Below, one piece after another: positions 27,145-36,035 of a DNA stretch of 64,000 bases. The notes beneath the pieces were generated by a model. The model was not told the origin of the DNA. It worked only from the letters and a program-made list of their open reading frames with translations, and did no database searches. The translations under genes and the position numbers were made by a program. The stretch spans positions 1-64,000 of the forward strand of contig NZ_CM002299.1 of the NCBI RefSeq assembly GCF_000153125.2, in the 5' to 3' direction. How positions within the stretch are numbered: position 1 is the stretch's first letter; the number at the start of each line of letters is the position of its first letter. Source of the DNA: Congregibacter litoralis KT71. GTDB taxonomy: Bacteria; Pseudomonadota; Gammaproteobacteria; Pseudomonadales; Halieaceae.

Positions 27145-28092
27145 ATGATCGATGTAAAGTTTCTTACTCGGTATTACGGCAAAACTCCGGCCGTCCAGGA
27201 TGTTTCTTTTTCCATCAGCGAGCGTCAGATCGTGGGTCTCCTGGGCCACAACGGCGCAGGCAAGACCACGGTAATGAAGATGCTGAGCGGTTATCTCGAG
27301 CCCTCCGCCGGCAGCGTGGAGATCGGCGGAAAGGACCTGAGCCTCGATGCCAGGGAGATTCAGCAAAGCCTCGGCTATCTGCCGGAGAATCTGCCCATCT
27401 ACCCGGAAATGACCATTGCGGACTATCTGGACTATGCCGCCCAGCTCAAGGGGCTCCGGGGAGATAAGAAGCGTCGCGCCATCCGCTACAGCGTGGACGC
27501 CACGGAACTGGGCGCGCGGTTTTTTGACCCCATTGGCCAGCTCTCCCGGGGCTTTAAACAACGCGTGGGAGTGGCGCAGGCAATCCTCGGGGAGCCCGAA
27601 CTGCTGATCCTGGATGAACCGGGCAACGGCCTGGATCCCCAGCAAAACGAGCATATGCGCGAACTCGTACAGGAGCTCTCCCGTCAGGCCACGGTGATTC
27701 TCTCCACCCACGTGATGCAGGAAGTGGATGCTCTCTGCGAACGGGTTTTGGTGCTGTCTAACGGGGCCCTGGCACTGGATTCGCCCCTGGCTGTGCTGCG
27801 GGAGAGCCGCGAGCTCCTCCTGAGCTGCAGCAGCGATACGGGTGACATGGCAAATCTCCTGTCGCGCTTACCTCAGATCGCCCATGTCTCGATGCTGGAC
27901 GACACCGGGAACAAGCTGACCCTGAGCCTGGCGCTCAAGGAGAGTGCCGCGATGGATACCGCGGCGGGAAATGTCAGCCGCATGGTGATCGACAGTGGGG
28001 CAAAGCTGTATTCCCTGACACCCCTGCGACGCAACCTGGAGCAGATCTTCCGCGAGGCGGTACGTGAGAAAGGAGGCAGCCATGGGTCCTGA
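27145..28092 (+). CDS. ABC transporter ATP-binding protein, GldA type
   Basis: A 315-aa ATPase with Walker A GHNGAGKTT at about residue 36, signature motif 'LSRGFKQRVGVAQAI', Walker B LLILDEPGNGLDP and switch His in STHVMQE. The C-terminal 90 residues are the regulatory tail of ABC-2 type exporters. It starts at ATG 27145 and its stop overlaps the permease gene by eleven bases. It should power the membrane protein that follows, as GldA does for GldF/G in Bacteroidota and related gammaproteobacterial systems. Confidence 0.9.
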   Translation: MIDVKFLTRYYGKTPAVQDVSFSISERQIVGLLGHNGAGKTTVMKMLSGYLEPSAGSVEIGGKDLSLDAREIQQSLGYLPENLPIYPEMTIADYLDYAAQLKGLRGDKKRRAIRYSVDATELGARFFDPIGQLSRGFKQRVGVAQAILGEPELLILDEPGNGLDPQQNEHMRELVQELSRQATVILSTHVMQEVDALCERVLVLSNGALALDSPLAVLRESRELLLSCSSDTGDMANLLSRLPQIAHVSMLDDTGNKLTLSLALKESAAMDTAAGNVSRMVIDSGAKLYSLTPLRRNLEQIFREAVREKGGSHGS

Positions 28093-30937
28093 TCTGGTGT
28101 TGTTCCGCGTTGCCCGCAAAGAGCTGCAACTGTTCTTTGCATCGCCCGTTGCCTGGATGTTCCTGGCGAGCTTCCTGGCGGTGTGTCTTTTTGTATTTTT
28201 CTGGGTGGAGGCATTCTTTGCGCGCAACATCGCGGATGTGCGTCCCCTCTTTGAGTGGATGCCCCTGCTCCTCATCTTTCTAAGCGCCGCGCTCACCATG
28301 CGTAGCTGGAGTGAGGAGCGGCGCAGCGGGACCCTGGAACATGTCCTTACTCTCCCCGTGTCTCTATGGCAGTTTGTGCTCGGCAAGTTCATCGCCTGCG
28401 CCCTGGTGCTGATGCTGGCATTGGCGGGAACCCTGTTACTCCCCCTGACCGTCGAGGGTATTGCAAGCCTGGACTGGGGGCCCGTGGCTGCGGGCTATCT
28501 CGCGACCTTTCTCCTGGGGTGCAGCTACCTGTCTGTGGGACTGTTTGTATCGTCGCGCACGGACAACGCCATCGTCAGCCTCATAGGCAGTGTTGCTCTG
28601 TGCGGTCTGCTCTACCTTGCCGGCAGCGAGCTCCTCCTGGGCTTTTTTGGCGGCAGCGCTGCGGAGTTCCTCCGGCTGATGGGCTCCGGTGCACGCTTTG
28701 AGAGCATCACCCGGGGCGTGCTTGATCTGCGGGATCTGTACTACTACTTCGCTATCACCGCGGTTTTCCTGGGCCTGAATATTTTCGCTCTGGAGCGCGG
28801 TCGCTGGTCCGAACGCTCAAACAGCCATCATCGCAGCTGGCGCTTCGGGGTGACGCTGGTGGTGCTCAATCTACTCCTTGCCGCTCTCTGGCTTCACAAG
28901 CTTCCGGGCGTCCGGACCGATCTTACGGAGGGCAAGCTCTACTCCCTGTCCGAGCCTAGCGAGACCTTGCTGACCCAACTGGAGGAGCCCCTGCTCATTC
29001 GCGGATACTTCAGCGAACGCTCCCACCCTCTCCTTGCACCCCTCGTGCCCCAGCTGCGGGATCTCCTTCGCGAATACGCGGTGACGGGAGCCGGCAAGAT
29101 CCGCGTGGAGTTTGTGGACCCCGCGGAGGACGCAGCGGCGGAAAAACAGGCCAACGAAGAGTACGGAATCCAGGCAACCCCCTTTCAAGTGGCGGATCGC
29201 TACCAGTCAGCGCTGGTAAACGCTTACTTCAATGTGCTGATCCAGTACGGCAACGAAAAAGAAGTACTGGGCTTCTCGGATTTCATCGAGGTGAAGATGG
29301 CGGCGGGAGGAGACCCCGAGGTACTCCTGCGTAATCCTGAGTTCGATATCACGCGGGCGATCCGCGACGTGCTCTATCGCTATCGCAGCGGTGGCGAGCT
29401 GTTTGATCAGATCTCCAAGCCTGTGACGCTGCGGGCCTACGTATCCGATGACAGCAAGCTTCCCCAACTGCTCGTGGACTACCGCGATGCCATCCGCCGC
29501 GAGGCCGAGGCCCTTGTTCCCAACTCTCAGAACAAGTTCAGCATCGACTTCGTGGAACCCGAGGCCAAGGGCGGGGCCGAGGCCGCCCGCATCCTCGAGG
29601 AGTGGGGATTCCAACCCATGATTACCGCTCTGGGTGATGAAAACGAGTTCTACTTTTACCTGACTCTTGAAGACGACCATCAGGTCATCCAGCTACCCAC
29701 GGGGCGCTTTGACAGCAGCGACTTCAGTGACGCCCTGGAAGCGGGCCTGCGACGCTTTGCCAGCGGCTTCACCCGCACCATCGCCCTCGCCCTACCCGGG
29801 AGTAGCCAGCCCCGGGGCGGTATGCCTCCCCAGGGCCATAGCTTTGGCACGCTCCAACAGACCATCAGTCAGGATCACAGCATCCTCATGGAGGACCTTA
29901 CCGATGGCAGCGTGGATGCCAGCGCTGACCTCCTCATCGTGATGGCTCCCGAGACCCTTGAGGCCAAAGCACTCTTTGCTGTTGACCAGTACCTCATGCG
30001 GGGCGGCACGGTCATTGTCGCCACATCGCCGCGCTCCATCGAAACCCGTGGCACAGCCCTGCAATTGCGCAGGGTCGACAGCGGTATGGAGGACTGGCTT
30101 GCCCACCAGGGCATTCGTGTCGAAGACACCGTTGTGCTGGATGATCGCCAGGCGGCGTTTCCCGTTCCCGTGCTCCGGCGCGTGGGCGAGTATGAATTCC
30201 GGGACATGCAATTCGTGGACTACCCCTATTTACTGGACATCCGCGACGACGGACTGAACCCCGACCACCCCATCACCCAGGGCTTACCCAATCTCACCGT
30301 GGGTTGGGCGTCGCCCCTGTCCGTATCGCCGCAGGAGAATATCGAGAGCACCACACTGCTGAGCAGCTCTGACAAAGCCTGGCTGTCCGCGCAAAGCGAC
30401 GTTATGCCGACGGTAACTGACAGCGGTCATAGCAGTTTTTCCGGGGCCGGCAAACCGCGACAGAAGGCCGAGGTGGGTGTTTTATTGAGCGGTGAATTCA
30501 CCAGCTTTTTTGACGAGGTGCCCACACCCGCCGCATCCGCAAATGACGACCTGAACGAAGATCGCGAGGTGGAGACACCCAGCACGGCCTTGATCAGTAA
30601 ATCGCCGTCCTCCTCCCGTCTCATCGTGGTGAGCTCCAACGACTTTGCCAGCGATCAGGTCCTGAGCGGTGTGATTGCCGCGTCCGGCACCCAGTACTTC
30701 GGGCCCCTGGAGTTTCTCATGAACGCCGTGGACTGGTCCCTGCAGGACAGCAGCCTGATGAACATCCGCTCCCGGGCGCACTTTAACCGCACGCTCCCCG
30801 CGCTACCCAAGAACATGCAGGCGCGGATTGAGTATGCCAATTATGCCGGCGCCCTGATTTTCCTCATCGTGATCTATGCCGTCTGGCTACTCCAGCGCAG
30901 ACGGCGGGAGAAGCAGTTGGGGAGGGTTCTTCTATGA
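28082..30937 (+). CDS. Fused ABC-2 permease and GldG-like protein
   Basis: A 951-aa protein joining two parts. Residues about 1-240 are an ABC-2 permease with six hydrophobic helices (GldF-like). A further helix (about 250-270) leads to a long periplasmic part matching GldG/ABC_transp_aux ('FSERSHPLLAPLVPQLRDLLREYA', 'YGIQATPFQVADRYQSA'), with a final membrane helix (about 925-945, ALIFLIVIYAVWLL). A strong AGGAGG lies before ATG 28082. Gliding itself is unlikely; such fusions occur in non-gliding gammaproteobacteria and their substrate is unknown. Confidence 0.85.
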   Translation: MGPDLVLFRVARKELQLFFASPVAWMFLASFLAVCLFVFFWVEAFFARNIADVRPLFEWMPLLLIFLSAALTMRSWSEERRSGTLEHVLTLPVSLWQFVLGKFIACALVLMLALAGTLLLPLTVEGIASLDWGPVAAGYLATFLLGCSYLSVGLFVSSRTDNAIVSLIGSVALCGLLYLAGSELLLGFFGGSAAEFLRLMGSGARFESITRGVLDLRDLYYYFAITAVFLGLNIFALERGRWSERSNSHHRSWRFGVTLVVLNLLLAALWLHKLPGVRTDLTEGKLYSLSEPSETLLTQLEEPLLIRGYFSERSHPLLAPLVPQLRDLLREYAVTGAGKIRVEFVDPAEDAAAEKQANEEYGIQATPFQVADRYQSALVNAYFNVLIQYGNEKEVLGFSDFIEVKMAAGGDPEVLLRNPEFDITRAIRDVLYRYRSGGELFDQISKPVTLRAYVSDDSKLPQLLVDYRDAIRREAEALVPNSQNKFSIDFVEPEAKGGAEAARILEEWGFQPMITALGDENEFYFYLTLEDDHQVIQLPTGRFDSSDFSDALEAGLRRFASGFTRTIALALPGSSQPRGGMPPQGHSFGTLQQTISQDHSILMEDLTDGSVDASADLLIVMAPETLEAKALFAVDQYLMRGGTVIVATSPRSIETRGTALQLRRVDSGMEDWLAHQGIRVEDTVVLDDRQAAFPVPVLRRVGEYEFRDMQFVDYPYLLDIRDDGLNPDHPITQGLPNLTVGWASPLSVSPQENIESTTLLSSSDKAWLSAQSDVMPTVTDSGHSSFSGAGKPRQKAEVGVLLSGEFTSFFDEVPTPAASANDDLNEDREVETPSTALISKSPSSSRLIVVSSNDFASDQVLSGVIAASGTQYFGPLEFLMNAVDWSLQDSSLMNIRSRAHFNRTLPALPKNMQARIEYANYAGALIFLIVIYAVWLLQRRRREKQLGRVLL

Positions 30938-31830
30938 TCCTGCGCATTCTCGCGGTGCTTTTCCTCGCGCAACTTGCCCTGGTCGCGTATCTGTACTGGC
31001 CCGAAAGTCCCGCAACAATCAGCCGCGATACCCTCGTGGCGCGGCTGAGCCCGGGCGCCGTAAATCGCGTCGAGGTGTCCACACAGGAGGGCGCCACGGT
31101 CGTGCTGCTCCGTAACCAGAATCAGTGGAGCCTCGATCGGGGTCTGCCCGCCGACAACGACAAGATGCGTTCACTCCTCAATGCCCTGCTGACCGCCGAT
31201 CCCGGCTTTCCCATCGCCGATAGCGACACCGCAGCGAAGCGCTTCCAGGTGTCAGACGTCGGGTTTGTTCGAAAAATTGTTCTGTCCGGTGATGATGGTG
31301 ACGCCACCGTCTACCTCGGAAGCACGCCGGCAATGCGCAAGATTCATGCACGGGCAGAGGGCGAGTCTGCGGTTTTTGTGCTGCCCCTGAGCAGCTTCGA
31401 TGCCCCGGCGGATATCGACAGCTGGCTGGATACGCGACTCCTCGCCGTCCAAAACGTGACGGAGTTTGCCCTCTATGGCGTGACGTTTACCTTGACCGAC
31501 GGCCAGTGGTCCCGCAGTGATGGCACCGACGTGGAACAGGAATCGGCGGCGGCCTTTGCGGCGGCTTTGGGCGGCATGGCGATCAGCGGTCTCGTGGATC
31601 CCGCCGACGATGATGCAGGAGCGGCCGATGAGGCCCTGCGAGTGACGCTCAATGACGACGGGGAGATCAGACAGCTTGCGGTGTTACGCAATCCGGAATC
31701 CGATCGCTACTATTTTGACAGTGAACGTTTTGACAGCATATTCAGCACCAGTGCCTATGACGCCGAGCGCCTAATCGATGCAGCGACGTCGCTACTGGCA
31801 ACAGAAGCAAAGGAAGCAACGGAAGACTGA
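30934..31830 (+). CDS. DUF4340 domain protein
   Basis: A 298-aa protein with one N-terminal membrane helix (ILAVLFLAQLALVAYLYW) and an exported body made of repeated beta-rich DUF4340 units ('NRVEVSTQEGATVVLLRNQNQWSL', 'VTEFALYGVTFTLTDGQW' spread along the chain). DUF4340 proteins consistently follow GldG-type genes. It overlaps the preceding gene by four bases (ATGA), so all three proteins are probably made together and form one complex. Confidence 0.85.
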   Translation: MILRILAVLFLAQLALVAYLYWPESPATISRDTLVARLSPGAVNRVEVSTQEGATVVLLRNQNQWSLDRGLPADNDKMRSLLNALLTADPGFPIADSDTAAKRFQVSDVGFVRKIVLSGDDGDATVYLGSTPAMRKIHARAEGESAVFVLPLSSFDAPADIDSWLDTRLLAVQNVTEFALYGVTFTLTDGQWSRSDGTDVEQESAAAFAAALGGMAISGLVDPADDDAGAADEALRVTLNDDGEIRQLAVLRNPESDRYYFDSERFDSIFSTSAYDAERLIDAATSLLATEAKEATED

Positions 31831-31908
31831 GAACAACAGTCTCCTGTAGTCTCTCAGGGTGCGTCATCGGCGCCATACTTTTCAGGCAGATACACTTCGG
31901 AGCTGACC

Positions 31909-32556
31909 ATGCCCCCCTCATCCAAAACCCTCGACCCGACCTGGTTTCTTGATAGTGACAGCGAGGCTGTGCGCGACTTCGCGGCAAAGACCGTGGGAGG
32001 CCTAAAGGACCCCGTCGCCATCGCAGAGGGGCTTTTCTACGCCGTGCGCGATGGTATCCGCTACGACCCCTATCGGGTCTCCCGGGACCCTGCCGTTTAT
32101 CGGGCCAGTGTCATCGCGGGCGCGGTGAGTAACTGGTGTGTTCCCAAGTCCGTACTGCTGACTGCCTGCGCCCGCGCTCATGGCATCCCCGCTCGCCTGG
32201 GTTTTGCGGATGTGCTGAATCACCTCACCAGCGACAAGCTCAGCGAAAGTATGGGCACGGACCTTTTTGCCTGGCACGGTTACGCCGAACTCTGGCTCAA
32301 CGAAAAATGGGTAAAACTCTCCACCGCCTTCAATATAGAGCTCTGCGAGCGTTTCGGAGTCGCTGCCCTGGAGTTCGATCCCGTTAATGGCGCGCTTATG
32401 CACCCCTACGACACCCACGGCAGGCGACACATGGAGTATGTGCGCGAGCGTGGCAGCTTTGATGATCTACCCCTGGATGCCATCTTCGAGACCTTTGATG
32501 AGGTTTATCCCACCATGACGGGATCAGAGAACAGCAATGATGCTGCCTTTCATTGA
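31909..32556 (+). CDS. Transglutaminase-like cysteine protease-fold protein
   Basis: A 215-aa cytoplasmic protein with the transglutaminase core: nucleophile Cys in NWCVPKSVLL, the downstream 'ARAHGIPARLGFA', and His in 'FAWHGYAELWLNEKW'. The Asp expected about fifteen residues after the His is probably in the FDPVNG region. Such small proteins are probably peptidases or amidases of unknown substrate. It stands between the ABC operon and the 262-bp repeats. Confidence 0.75.
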   Translation: MPPSSKTLDPTWFLDSDSEAVRDFAAKTVGGLKDPVAIAEGLFYAVRDGIRYDPYRVSRDPAVYRASVIAGAVSNWCVPKSVLLTACARAHGIPARLGFADVLNHLTSDKLSESMGTDLFAWHGYAELWLNEKWVKLSTAFNIELCERFGVAALEFDPVNGALMHPYDTHGRRHMEYVRERGSFDDLPLDAIFETFDEVYPTMTGSENSNDAAFH

Positions 32557-32569
32557 CAAGCCGCACTGA

Positions 32570-33190
32570 CTCGAGCGATCTCTCGCCGTGCGGTATTACG
32601 CAGCGAGCGTCCCCCCACCCAGCGAGCGGAGTGGCATCGCGCGGAGGGAGATCGCGGATAACAAAGCACCCAAGGACAAATTTGAAAGCTCTAACGGCTG
32701 ACAGGTGCGCGCTCACACGGCCGTAGCCCTTACTTCGCGTCGCGCTGCGCGCTCCTGATTGCTGCGTAAGGACTACGCCCGCGCAAGTGCTTATGCCAGC
32801 GAAGGGCAAACAAACTCGACGCAGCGACCGTCGCCAGCGATCTCTCTCCGTTTGGTGTTACGCAGCGAGCGTCCCCCCACCCAGCGAGCGGAGTGACACC
32901 GTGCGGAGGGAGATCGCGGATAACGAAGCACCCACGGACAAATTTAAAAGCTTTAACGGCTGACAGGTCCGCACTCACACGGCCGTAGCCCTTACTTCGC
33001 GTCGCGCTGCGCGCTCCTGATTGCTGCGTAAGGACTAGGCCCGCGCAAGTGCTTATGCCAGCGAAGGGCAAACAAACTCGACGCAGCGACCGTCGCCAGC
33101 GATCTCTCTCCGTGTGGTGTTACGCAGCGAGCGTCCCCCCACCCAGCGAGCGGAGTGACACCGTGCGGAGGGAGATCGCGGATACCCCGC
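32570..33190. repeat. 262-bp repeat array with repeated hairpin
   Basis: The stretch between 32557 and 33230 holds no real gene. It contains a unit repeated with a 262-bp period: the block around TTACGCAGCGAGCGTCCCCC starts at 32596, 32858 and 33120. Each block is flanked by GCGATCTCTC and GGGAGATCGC, which are inverted copies, so each can form a long hairpin. The full unit occurs twice and the hairpin block three times, with a few per cent of differences. The open frames read here on the minus strand are repeats of the same spurious peptide. It looks like a REP/BIME-type extragenic element. Confidence 0.85.
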
Positions 33191-33230
33191 ACGAAATCGC
33201 GGATAAAGGAATACCGGAATGATCTGGCAA

Positions 33231-34121
33231 CTACTTCTGCCGATACCGCTCAAGCACGCTGGAGAAATCCCGGGCACCGTTACCGGCACCCTGGTGCTCC
33301 TCATACAGGGTCTGCGCCAACTGCCCCATGGAGTTATCGATGCCGGCGGTTTTGGCAACGTCCATGGCGAGACCCAGATCCTTGGCCATGAGATCCACCA
33401 TGAATCCGGGCTGATAGTTGTTACTGGCGGGGCTGCCTTCCATGACGTCGGGCCAGGGGTTATAGACTTCAAGAGACCAGTTGCGACCGGAACTCGCCAA
33501 CATAATCTCTGAGAGCCGCGCAGGGTCCAGACCATGCTCCTTGCCCATGGCGAGAGCCTCGCAAGTGCCGAGCATATGCACGGCCAGAAGCATGTTATTA
33601 CAGGCTTTTGCTACCTGGCCGGCGCCTGCGGGCCCGGCATGAAAACTGGCGCGGCCCATAGCGTTGAGCACCGCCTGGGCAGTTTCGAACACCTTTGCAT
33701 CCCCCCCGCACATAAAGGCGAGGGTGCCGGCTTGCGCTGCGGCCACACCGCCAGAGACCGGCGCATCCAGAAAACCAATATCCCGCGCCGCCGCCGCCTC
33801 ACCTACTTCCCGCGCGGTCTGCGCATCAATCGTCGAGCAATCGAGCACCGTGGTGCTGGCATCCAGCATAGACAGCAAGCCGTCGTCGCCCAGATACAGG
33901 CCAGCGACATGTTTCCCCGCCGGGAGCATGGTAATCAGAAAATCAACGGAATCCGCTGCGGCCTTGGCCGACTCGGCAACGGATGCACCTTTGCCCGCCA
34001 GCACCTTGCAGGCCTCGTCTGACAAATCAAAAACGCTGACGGCAAAACCGGCGGAGAGGAGATTGGCCGCCATAGGGCCGCCCATATTGCCAAGGCCAAT
34101 GAAAGCTACGCGTTGTTTCAT
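33231..34121 (-). CDS. mmsB: 3-hydroxyisobutyrate dehydrogenase
   Basis: A 296-aa beta-hydroxyacid dehydrogenase: N-terminal GLGNMGGPMA (NAD binding), 'FLDAPVSGGVAAAQAGTLA' (substrate loop), 'GPAGAGQVAKACNNM' with the catalytic Lys, and 'KDLGLAMDVA'. It oxidises 3-hydroxyisobutyrate to methylmalonate semialdehyde in valine breakdown. It is the last gene of the mmsA-to-mmsB cluster, and its product is the substrate of MmsA. Confidence 0.92.
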   Translation of the reverse strand: MKQRVAFIGLGNMGGPMAANLLSAGFAVSVFDLSDEACKVLAGKGASVAESAKAAADSVDFLITMLPAGKHVAGLYLGDDGLLSMLDASTTVLDCSTIDAQTAREVGEAAAARDIGFLDAPVSGGVAAAQAGTLAFMCGGDAKVFETAQAVLNAMGRASFHAGPAGAGQVAKACNNMLLAVHMLGTCEALAMGKEHGLDPARLSEIMLASSGRNWSLEVYNPWPDVMEGSPASNNYQPGFMVDLMAKDLGLAMDVAKTAGIDNSMGQLAQTLYEEHQGAGNGARDFSSVLERYRQK

Positions 34122-34141
34122 GGTGATGTTCCTTTACTGTT

Positions 34142-35254
34142 TCAAAGGTCAGCGAGAGGGTTTGTCGGCCAGGGCGCTGTAAAAAAGCTGTCGACCACCT
34201 CGGTTGGCACGGAGCGGGAGTCGGCGTACGCCCAGTTAGGCTGACGATCCTTATCGATCAACAGCGCACGGACACCCTCCGCAAATTCCGGATGACGCAT
34301 GATGTTGGTACCCAGCTGTACTTCCTGCTGAAACACCTCCCGCAGGGAGCTGTGGCGGGTCTCGTAGAGCTGGCGGTCAATCCAAAGTGCCGCCAGCTTT
34401 GAGCCATAGAGCAGACCATCACGAGCCTTGGCGAGCCAGCGGTCTTCGGTCTCCAGCTGACTGATACGATCGATAAGGTCATGGATATCGTCGCCATCAC
34501 AGAGTGTATTGATGGTCTCCAGATGGGGCTCTACCTGCGCAGGCGGCAGCTCGACACCGCCCTCCGCCTCGCTGAAACCGCGCAGGGTATGACGCATATG
34601 GGCGTGATTGTTCGTGCTGTCCTCATCCCATTGCACCGCAAGGAGAGCTTCAAAAACCGCATCTTTTTGCTCGGCCGCAATAAAGCGATCGGCAAGGCCG
34701 CAAAAGAGCGCATCCGCTGCATTGACCGACGCTGCCGTCAGCGCGAGAAAACGTCCACTGGCACCGGGCATATGGTTCAAAAACCAGCTGCCGCCCACAT
34801 CCGGGAACAGTGCGATGTTGATCTCGGGCATGGCGATGCGCGTGGCCTGTGTGACCACGCGATGGGAGCACCCGGCCATCACACCGAGACCGCCGCCCAT
34901 GACAATACCGTGGCCCCAGCAGAGAATCGGCTTGGGGTAGGTATGGAGGTGATAATTCATGCGGTATTCCCGCGCGAAAAAGCTCTCGGCATATTCGCAG
35001 GGTCCGCCGGGCGTGCCGGAGGAGGAGGCGTGCAGCGCGTGCACATCGCCACCGGCGCAAAAAGCCTTCTCTCCGCTCCCATCGATGACAATCGCCGCGA
35101 TCGCAGGATCATCCCGCCAGTGATCAAGGGCTCCCTGAATCAGATCGACCATCTCCAGCGTCAGGGAATTGAGGGTCTCGGGGCTGTTGAGTGTCAATCG
35201 ACCCAGCTTACCCTCGGCAGCCGATTCAACGCTGATCAAAACCGCATCAGGCAT
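34142..35254 (-). CDS. 3-hydroxyisobutyryl-CoA hydrolase
   Basis: A 370-aa crotonase-fold enzyme of the ECH_2 (HIBCH) type, longer than ordinary enoyl-CoA hydratases. It has 'FCAGGDVHAL', 'ILCWGHGIVMGGGLGVMAGC' and the HIBCH-specific 'MPEINIALFPDVGGSWFL' with Glu and Asp active-site positions. It frees 3-hydroxyisobutyrate from CoA in valine breakdown. Its ATG (35254) overlaps the stop of the preceding enoyl-CoA hydratase gene; a few in-frame codons further upstream also exist. Confidence 0.9.
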   Translation of the reverse strand: MPDAVLISVESAAEGKLGRLTLNSPETLNSLTLEMVDLIQGALDHWRDDPAIAAIVIDGSGEKAFCAGGDVHALHASSSGTPGGPCEYAESFFAREYRMNYHLHTYPKPILCWGHGIVMGGGLGVMAGCSHRVVTQATRIAMPEINIALFPDVGGSWFLNHMPGASGRFLALTAASVNAADALFCGLADRFIAAEQKDAVFEALLAVQWDEDSTNNHAHMRHTLRGFSEAEGGVELPPAQVEPHLETINTLCDGDDIHDLIDRISQLETEDRWLAKARDGLLYGSKLAALWIDRQLYETRHSSLREVFQQEVQLGTNIMRHPEFAEGVRALLIDKDRQPNWAYADSRSVPTEVVDSFFTAPWPTNPLADL

Positions 35255-36035
35255 TTTTCCACTCCGGCTCACGCTTCTCGAGGAAGGCGTTCACACCTTC
35301 ACGCTGATCTTCCGTGCTGAACAGCTCCACAAACAGCTCCCGCTCCGCCTCAAGTCCATCGCCGATAGCCTTGTCTCTGGCGCTATGAATCAGGCGCTTG
35401 CACCGTGCCACGGCACTGGGGCTTTGCTGGGCCGCCTGTGCTGCGAGGGCCAGAGCATGGTCGAGAGCAGTTCCCGTTTCCACGACCTCCTCTGCCAGAC
35501 CGATGCGCTCGGCAGTCGCCGCATCAATACGCTCATTGCAGAGAATCATGCGCTTGGCCCAGCCCTCGCCCACCAGCTGAGCAAGACGCTGGGTACCGCC
35601 GGCACAGGGCAGCAAACCGACCCGCGCTTCGGGCAGGGCAAGCTTGGCCTGGGATTCCACCACGCGAATATCACAGGCCAGCGCGACCTCAAGACCGCCC
35701 CCCATGGCAAAGCCGTTCACCGCCGCAATGGAGACACCGCGAAAATCCGCGAGGGCCTCAAACGCTTCGCCGAAGAGTCGTCCCATGGCGCCCGCCGTCT
35801 CGGGATCTCCATCGGCAAACAGCTTTAAGTCCGCGCCTGCAGAAAAGAATTTCTCGCCGGCACCCGTGAGCACCAGGGCATAGATATCGGACCGGGCATT
35901 GAGATCCCCAATGAGATCGCGAAGGGCCGGGAGGCTTTCCGTATCCCAGGTATTGGCCGCCGGGTTGTTAATGGTGATCAGCGCCGTGTGGCCACGCTGT
36001 TCTACGAGAAGTTTGGGGGAGCTGCTGCTGATCAT
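35247..36035 (-). CDS. Enoyl-CoA hydratase (crotonase family)
   Basis: A 262-aa crotonase: 'ALVLTGAGEKFFSAGADLKLF' oxyanion-hole region, 'AAVNGFAMGGGLEVALACD', and 'LPEARVGLLPCAGGTQRL' with one catalytic Glu (in LPEARVG) and a Cys or Gly at the second position. Its place in the cluster points to methacrylyl-CoA hydration, giving 3-hydroxyisobutyryl-CoA. It overlaps both neighbours by four and eight bases. Confidence 0.88.
   Translation of the reverse strand: MISSSSPKLLVEQRGHTALITINNPAANTWDTESLPALRDLIGDLNARSDIYALVLTGAGEKFFSAGADLKLFADGDPETAGAMGRLFGEAFEALADFRGVSIAAVNGFAMGGGLEVALACDIRVVESQAKLALPEARVGLLPCAGGTQRLAQLVGEGWAKRMILCNERIDAATAERIGLAEEVVETGTALDHALALAAQAAQQSPSAVARCKRLIHSARDKAIGDGLEAERELFVELFSTEDQREGVNAFLEKREPEWKNA

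Noticed and set aside
32396..33535. Several minus-strand frames with similar peptides across the 262-bp array
   Set aside because: They are the same repeat translated; starts lie in repeats, and no protein family is recognisable.
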